Part shown: piece after piece, positions 23,375-27,502 of the stretch
Position numbering within the stretch: the stretch's first letter is position 1
Layout: each line of letters starts with the position of its first letter
Assembly: GCA_047972425.1 (NCBI GenBank)
Contig: JBKEAR010000045.1
Coordinates: 1 to 27,502 of the forward strand
Reading direction: 5' to 3'
Length of the DNA: 27,502 nucleotides
Source: JBKEAR01 sp047972425
GTDB lineage: Bacteria; Pseudomonadota; Alphaproteobacteria; JBKEAR01
The notes under the pieces: model-generated
Databases searched by the model: none
Told to the model about the DNA's origin: nothing
The model's input: the letters and a program-made list of their open reading frames with translations, nothing else
Translations under genes and position numbers: made by a program

Positions 23375-24340
23375 ATGAAAAGAATATTTGCTTTATTTGC
23401 TCTTATTTTTACTCTCCCTTTATTGGCTTTTGCCGATAATTTACCCTCTTGGAACGAAGGTGAACTTAAGGGAAAAATCATAGAATTCATTATGCAAGTG
23501 AGCGATAAAAATTCTTCTAAATTTGTACAACCCGAAGACCGCATTGCCGTATTTGATAACGACGGAACATTATGGTCGGAGCAACCCATTTATTTTCAAG
23601 CTTTTTATGCGGTGGATTATGTGCAAAAACATTTTAGCGAAAATCCGGGTTGGGCAGAAAACCCTGCCCTTGTTGCCTTAAACGAAAAAGGATTAGCTGC
23701 CGCTACAGAATTCACCGAGCATGATTTATTAACATTGGTTGCCGTTAGCCATGCCAATATGGATAGCGACAAATTTAATGCATCGGTTAACGAATGGATA
23801 ACAACTGCAACCCACCCCACAACTGGTACGCTTTATACCCAAATGGTTTTTCAACCCATGTTGGAACTGATTGATTACTTATATGCTAACGATTTTAAAG
23901 TTTTTATTGTTTCCGGCGGTGGTATTGACTTTTTAAGGGTTTGGGCACCTACAGTTTATAATATTCCGAGTGAACGCATTATCGGCTCTCGCCTTAAAAA
24001 TGAATATCAAGTGATTGAAGGTGAACCTGTAATCATTAAATTACCAGAGCTTGAATTTAATGATGATAAAGAAGGTAAACCTGTAGCAATTCATAATAAT
24101 ATCGGTAAAAAACCAATATTAGCCGTGGGTAATTCCGACGGTGACTTCCAAATGCTCGAATGGACAACAAGCGAAGCCAATAATTTGGGTATTCTTTTGC
24201 ATCATACCGATGATGAAAGAGAATTTGCTTATGACAGAAAATCCATTGCCGGTAAGCTCGATAAAGGTTTAGAAGTTAATCAACCCAATTGGCTTATTAT
24301 TGATATGAAAAATGATTGGAATACTGTTTATCCCGAATAA
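23375..24340 (+). CDS. Exported HAD-superfamily hydrolase
   Basis: This 321-residue protein has a signal peptide (residues 1-20, AFA/DN) and a complete HAD core: motif I FDNDGTL (Asp61 nucleophile, Asp63), motif II Ser180 in VSGGG, a likely motif III Lys236, and motif IV GNSDGDFQM (Asp255, Asp257). This layout, with a helical cap between motifs I and II, resembles phosphoserine-phosphatase-like HADs, so phosphomonoesterase activity in the periplasm is a reasonable inference. It is divergent from the anSME gene. Genes of this kind are found near proteobacterial arylsulfatases, but a mechanistic link is not established. AGGA precedes the ATG by about 9 bases. Confidence 0.85.
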   Translation: MKRIFALFALIFTLPLLAFADNLPSWNEGELKGKIIEFIMQVSDKNSSKFVQPEDRIAVFDNDGTLWSEQPIYFQAFYAVDYVQKHFSENPGWAENPALVALNEKGLAAATEFTEHDLLTLVAVSHANMDSDKFNASVNEWITTATHPTTGTLYTQMVFQPMLELIDYLYANDFKVFIVSGGGIDFLRVWAPTVYNIPSERIIGSRLKNEYQVIEGEPVIIKLPELEFNDDKEGKPVAIHNNIGKKPILAVGNSDGDFQMLEWTTSEANNLGILLHHTDDEREFAYDRKSIAGKLDKGLEVNQPNWLIIDMKNDWNTVYPE

Positions 24341-24404
24341 ATAAACATTCTGTTTACCTTTGGCTGTTAGAATTTTAACAATGACAGAAATTAAGGTGAG
24401 CGAA

Positions 24405-25121
24405 ATGACAAAACAATTATCAATTTTAAAAAAATTGGCTATGGCCGGTGCGGCAATATTGCTTTTGGCGGGCTGTAGTAATTTAAGTGGCGGTAATTCT
24501 GCAAGCAACAGCGATAAAGCCCAAAAATTAGTCGATAAATCTAAAACAACTGTTTGTAGCTTTAGAGCCATACCGCAAGATAAAATTGCGACCCGTAAAT
24601 TATTCAGTAATGCCAAAGGTGTGGTTGTATTACCTTCGGTTGTACGCGGTGGTTATATTGGTGGTATCGATTCAGGCTCAGGTACGCTCATCACTAAAGG
24701 AAATTCGGGTAATTGGGGTTATCCTTCATTCTATTCGGTTAATAACGTAAGTATCGGTTTCCAAGCCGGTATTGACAATACCGAGATGGTGTTATTTTTA
24801 ATGAGCAATAAAGCTGTTGATGCTGTTATCAAAAATCAGTTCCGTTTTGGTGCCGATGCCGGATTATCCGTTGCCGTATGGGGTGGCGGTGCCGAAGGTT
24901 CGACCACAACCAATATGGGTACCGATATTGTGGTGCTCAATAAAACAAAACTCGGCCTTTATGGTGGGGTAAGCTTAAAATCCGGTGCGCTTGTTCGGCG
25001 TAAAGATTTAAACGAAGCCTATTATGGCCAAGGCGCAAGCCCAATTACAATTAACCAAGAGCATTCTCAAGCAAATGATAATGCACAGGGTTTACGCATG
25101 GCGCTTTCGGGTGGTTGTTAA
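24405..25121 (+). CDS. SYLF (Ysc84)-domain lipoprotein
   Basis: This 238-residue protein begins with a lipoprotein signal (lipobox LLAG/C, Cys24), so it should be anchored to a membrane facing the periplasm. The rest is a SYLF domain: AKGVVVLPSVVRGGYIGG, then GNWGYPSFYSVNNVSIGFQA, GIDNTEMVLFLMS and GADAGLSVAVWG. SYLF domains bind phospholipids in eukaryotes; in bacteria the role is unclear. I chose ATG 24405 because AAGGTGAG lies 5 bases ahead and it gives a compact lipoprotein signal. Earlier starts at 24360 or 24381 lengthen the leader without support. It follows the HAD gene by 64 bases with no terminator seen between, so co-transcription is possible. Confidence 0.88.
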   Translation: MTKQLSILKKLAMAGAAILLLAGCSNLSGGNSASNSDKAQKLVDKSKTTVCSFRAIPQDKIATRKLFSNAKGVVVLPSVVRGGYIGGIDSGSGTLITKGNSGNWGYPSFYSVNNVSIGFQAGIDNTEMVLFLMSNKAVDAVIKNQFRFGADAGLSVAVWGGGAEGSTTTNMGTDIVVLNKTKLGLYGGVSLKSGALVRRKDLNEAYYGQGASPITINQEHSQANDNAQGLRMALSGGC

Positions 25122-25142
25122 AATTAAATTGCTAAAAAATTA

Positions 25143-25166
25143 GGGAGGCTTATGCCTCCCTTTTTT
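25143..25166. terminator. Terminator between the SYLF gene and recR
   Basis: GGGAGGC (25143-25149) pairs perfectly with GCCTCCC (25154-25160) around TTAT, and six T follow. It ends the SYLF gene; the T-run touches the recR stop. The minus-strand side has TAATTTTTTAG and may stop recR too. Confidence 0.9.
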
Positions 25167-25764
25167 AATGACTAATTTTATGCCGGGTTTGAAAAGCCTT
25201 GGAGATTGTACCATCATCTAGCCAATCAAGCTCTCCACCCATCGGTACACCTTGGGCAAGTGCCGATATTTTAATATCTACACCCACAAATTGGCTGGCA
25301 ATATAATGGGCTGTCGCTTGGCCATCGACTGTTGCACTTGTCGCAATAATCAGCTCACTCACCTGATTATCTTTACAGCGCTCAATCAATGCCGGTATAC
25401 GTAAATCTTGGGGGTGCACCCCCTCAAGTGCCGAAAGTACGCCATCTAGCACATGATACTGACCAAAAAAAGCCATTGTGCGCTCCATTGCCCACAGGTC
25501 TGCAACATTTTCAACCACACATATAAGGGTCTTGTCACGCTTGTCACTATGGCAAATACCGCACGGATTTTGGGCATCTAGGTTACCGCAAATGGTACAT
25601 TTTTGGATTTTTTCGGCCGTAATTTGTAAATGCTCAACCAACGGATTAAGGCTATTTTCTTTATCCTTTAATAAATGCAATACTAATCTTTTTGCCGAGC
25701 TTGGGCCTAAACCCGGCAGTTTAGAAAACCGCCGTATCAACCCATCAATAATATCATTAGCCAA
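25165..25764 (-). CDS. recR: Recombination protein RecR
   Basis: RecR works with RecO (and RecF) to load RecA at gaps in single-stranded DNA. The 199-residue protein has the N-terminal helix-hairpin-helix (LPGLGPSSAKRLVLHLL), the zinc finger with Cys56, Cys59, Cys68 and Cys71 (CTICGNLDAQNPCGIC), a TOPRIM domain (LICVVENVADLWAMER) and the C-terminal PMGGELDWLDDGTI. All are standard. Its start overlaps ybaB by 8 bases, which implies translational coupling. dnaX, the usual gene before ybaB, is not here. Confidence 0.96.
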   Translation of the reverse strand: MANDIIDGLIRRFSKLPGLGPSSAKRLVLHLLKDKENSLNPLVEHLQITAEKIQKCTICGNLDAQNPCGICHSDKRDKTLICVVENVADLWAMERTMAFFGQYHVLDGVLSALEGVHPQDLRIPALIERCKDNQVSELIIATSATVDGQATAHYIASQFVGVDIKISALAQGVPMGGELDWLDDGTISKAFQTRHKISH

Positions 25765-26077
25765 ATGGGTTCATCCCACCGGGTAAGCTAAGCCCGCCAG
25801 TTGCGTTTTGCATCTCAGCATCCATCACTTCTTTGGCTCGCTCGCGGGCATCATCTAAGGCGGCTAAGAGCAAATCTTCTATTAGGGTTGCATCTTTATC
25901 TTCAAGAAGTTCTGGCGCAATTTTAATGGCTGTTGGTTTCATTTTACCATTCATTGTTACGGTTACCATGCCCGCACCCGCTTGGCCTTGAACTTCAATG
26001 CTTTCGAGTTTTTCTTGAGCTTCCTTCATATTCTCCTGAATTTTGCTCATCTCTTTCATCATTTTCATAATATTCAT
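25757..26077 (-). CDS. ybaB: YbaB/EbfC-family nucleoid-associated protein
   Basis: This 106-residue protein forms a dimeric, DNA-binding tweezer-like fold. The N-terminal MMKEMSKIQENMKEAQEKLE helix, then VTVTMNGKMKPTAIKI and LIEDLLLAALDDARERAKEV, are the family's hallmarks. It is upstream of and overlaps recR, the most common context for ybaB. Its promoter must lie in the 82-base gap shared with the divergent exonuclease gene. Confidence 0.93.
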   Translation of the reverse strand: MNIMKMMKEMSKIQENMKEAQEKLESIEVQGQAGAGMVTVTMNGKMKPTAIKIAPELLEDKDATLIEDLLLAALDDARERAKEVMDAEMQNATGGLSLPGGMNPFG

Positions 26078-26159
26078 TGGATAGCCTTTTCTAAATATTT
26101 ATTTATCTGTTATAGTTAGCTTAAATGGCAACAAAAAACAAGCATCAAAGGGGAAAATA

Positions 26160-26975
26160 ATGCATGATCAGCTGGTTGTATTTGATATTGAAACCGTAAT
26201 TGATACCAATGCGGCGGCACGGCTTTTGGGCTTAGATAGTAATGATAACCCCCAAGCCCTACGTAAAGCCCTAGAGGATTATCATTTAGAGATTACCGGT
26301 GGTAATAATGCCTTCCCGCGGCAGTTATTTCATCAGGTGGTTGCCATTAGCTTTTTACGGGCAGAGATTGAGCGCAATGGCAGTACTGAAGTTTATCATT
26401 TGCAAGAGCTTCGCAGCGGTGGTACAACCGAAAGCAGCGAAGAAGAGCTGATTAAAGGCTTTTTTAACTGGTGCGATAAATATAAACCCCGTTTTGTTTC
26501 CTTTAACGGGCGCACATTCGATTTACCCGTTTTGCGTTACCGTGCCATGAAATACGGCGTAAACGCCCCATGGTTTTATAATATGGGCGATAAATGGAAT
26601 AATTATTTGCAACGATATTCGAGCGATTGGCATGCGGATTTACTGGATATGCTTTCTGATTATGGAGCATCGGCACGTATTCGCCTTAATGAGGTTTGCG
26701 CCCTGCTCTCTTTACCCGGCAAACTTGATACCGATGGCGGTGATGTGCAAACCCTATATAATGAAGGGAAAATCCAAGAAATTCGCGATTATTGCGAAAC
26801 TGATGTGCTGAATACATGGCTGTTATATTTACATTTAATGAAACATCGGGGCAATTTAGACCCTGTAGCCTTTGATATGGCCATTGAGCAAACCACCGAG
26901 CTGTTACAAATGGAAGGGAAATCGAAACCCCATTATCAGGAGTTTTGGCAAGCTTGGCAAAATAAAAGCCGCTAA
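26160..26975 (+). CDS. Predicted PolB-like 3'-5' exonuclease (DEDDy)
   Basis: This 271-residue protein is a stand-alone DnaQ-superfamily nuclease of the type found in family-B polymerases. The acidic residues are in place: Asp9 and Glu11 (VFDIET), Asp121 (SFNGRTFDLPVL) and the ExoIII motif Tyr211-x3-Asp215 (DYCETDVLNTW), which makes it DEDDy. The RLNEVCALLSLPGKLDTDG region is typical of bacterial members. The substrate and pathway are not known; a repair or proofreading role is inferred. GGGG of AAAGGGGAAAATA serves as ribosome-binding site. The gene is divergent from ybaB-recR, and its last codons and stop lie in the terminator stem. Confidence 0.88.
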   Translation: MHDQLVVFDIETVIDTNAAARLLGLDSNDNPQALRKALEDYHLEITGGNNAFPRQLFHQVVAISFLRAEIERNGSTEVYHLQELRSGGTTESSEEELIKGFFNWCDKYKPRFVSFNGRTFDLPVLRYRAMKYGVNAPWFYNMGDKWNNYLQRYSSDWHADLLDMLSDYGASARIRLNEVCALLSLPGKLDTDGGDVQTLYNEGKIQEIRDYCETDVLNTWLLYLHLMKHRGNLDPVAFDMAIEQTTELLQMEGKSKPHYQEFWQAWQNKSR

Positions 26976-26990
26976 TATATAGCGGCTTTA
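26965..26990. terminator. Terminator overlapping the exonuclease stop
   Basis: AAAGCCGCTA (26965-26974) pairs perfectly with TAGCGGCTTT (26980-26989) around ATATA. The stem includes the last two codons and part of the TAA stop. It can also end the convergent RTX gene, since the minus-strand side continues TATTTTGCC. Confidence 0.8.
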
Positions 26991-27008
26991 TCGGTTAAAA
27001 AAATGGCC

Positions 27009-27502
27009 TTAAACCGCCGGAATATTGGCCTCTGCCAAAAATTCGCACACAACTATAGGATTACCAAATTCACTCTCATAAAGATAATCATCCATGCCAA
27101 ATACCGGTTCAATCTCTAAAATATTATCAGACGGATGACTAAATAAAGCGGTGAAATCTTCATAAAAAATTGAGGTGCCATCGCTAAAGATTAAGCTTTG
27201 CCCTTTATAACCTTCTACATTAATAGAACCCTGACCCGCAATATCAATAACATAACTTTCAATGGATAAGTCAGCTAAAGTGATACCTTCACCAAATAGA
27301 ATATTGGCATTGCCATAAAGGCTATCGTTCCCATCGCCTAAGGTATAAATAAAGTCGGATTCACCACCAAATAATCGGATTATATCATTTCCTTCGCCTG
27401 CATCAATGATATTACCACCATGAAATAAGGTAATCACATCATCCCCTGCACCGGTATCGATAGTATTTTCGCCAAACCATATTGTTACACTATTATCCTC
27501 TG
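27009..27502 (-). CDS. RTX-type calcium-binding protein, C-terminal part (5' end beyond window)
   Basis: The frame is open from the right edge to TAA at 27009, giving ~163 residues of a longer secreted protein. It begins with divergent RTX repeats: DTGAGDD, DAGEGNDII and LGDGNDSLYG match the Ca-binding GGxGxDxUx pattern. ILFGEGITLADLSIES followed by a short beta segment and LIFSDGT resembles the haemolysin-type calcium-binding-related domain that often follows RTX repeats. The final ~40 residues are less typical and contain no obvious Type-I secretion tail motif, though RTX proteins export through a weak C-terminal signal. A start at 27437 (GTG) would only be internal. Function of the full protein cannot be judged. 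Confidence 0.82.
   Translation of the reverse strand, partial: EDNSVTIWFGENTIDTGAGDDVITLFHGGNIIDAGEGNDIIRLFGGESDFIYTLGDGNDSLYGNANILFGEGITLADLSIESYVIDIAGQGSINVEGYKGQSLIFSDGTSIFYEDFTALFSHPSDNILEIEPVFGMDDYLYESEFGNPIVVCEFLAEANIPAV

Overview
The window reads as chromosomal DNA of an AT-rich alphaproteobacterium. The evidence is gene content and order (ddl-ftsQ-ftsA; argD-argF-hslO; ybaB-recR; def-fmt) and protein style, not a database search. A Ser-type sulfatase next to an oxygen-sensitive radical-SAM sulfatase-maturating enzyme suggests life with little or no oxygen, for example a gut or sediment niche. I cannot name the genus. No tRNA, rRNA or CRISPR array is visible, and no gene-free stretch exceeds 300 bases.

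Layout. (1) 1-680: the left end of an IS3-family element (start of its orfA, minus strand) has cut into a sulfatase gene. Only the sulfatase C-terminus remains, with two in-frame stops. (2) 740-3613, minus strand: aldo/keto reductase, LysR regulator and D-2-hydroxyacid dehydrogenase. (3) 3872-6962: ddl, ftsQ and ftsA, a piece of the division and cell-wall cluster without murB upstream or ftsZ downstream. (4) 6971-11359: ArsC-family protein (minus), large MscS-type channel with a Asp/Thr/Ala-rich low-complexity linker, recX (minus) and an ABC-2 permease without its ATPase. (5) 11439-14441: tightly coupled argD-argF-hslO. (6) 14517-18646: AraC-family regulator divergent from an exported alpha/beta hydrolase, an exported cyclophilin-like protein and an exported DUF4139 protein. 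(7) 18769-20229: def-fmt. (8) 20410-25121: exported Ser-type sulfatase, convergent anSME, exported HAD phosphatase-like protein and a SYLF-domain lipoprotein. (9) 25165-27502: ybaB-recR (minus), a PolB-type 3'-5' exonuclease, and the C-terminus of an RTX-type calcium-binding protein running off the right edge.

How the genes fit together. Most of the window is housekeeping: peptidoglycan precursor synthesis and divisome assembly, arginine biosynthesis, N-formylmethionine addition and removal, and recombinational repair. The accessory content is the sulfatase locus and its broken paralogue, the AraC-linked set of secreted proteins, and the RTX protein. The sulfatase locus is the most coherent accessory unit: substrate enzyme, activating enzyme and an exported HAD protein lie side by side, though not in one operon.

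I did not find a clearly undescribed system. The best leads are the sulfatase/anSME/HAD locus, a terminator without a gene upstream of ddl, and short repeated or dyad motifs in several promoters.
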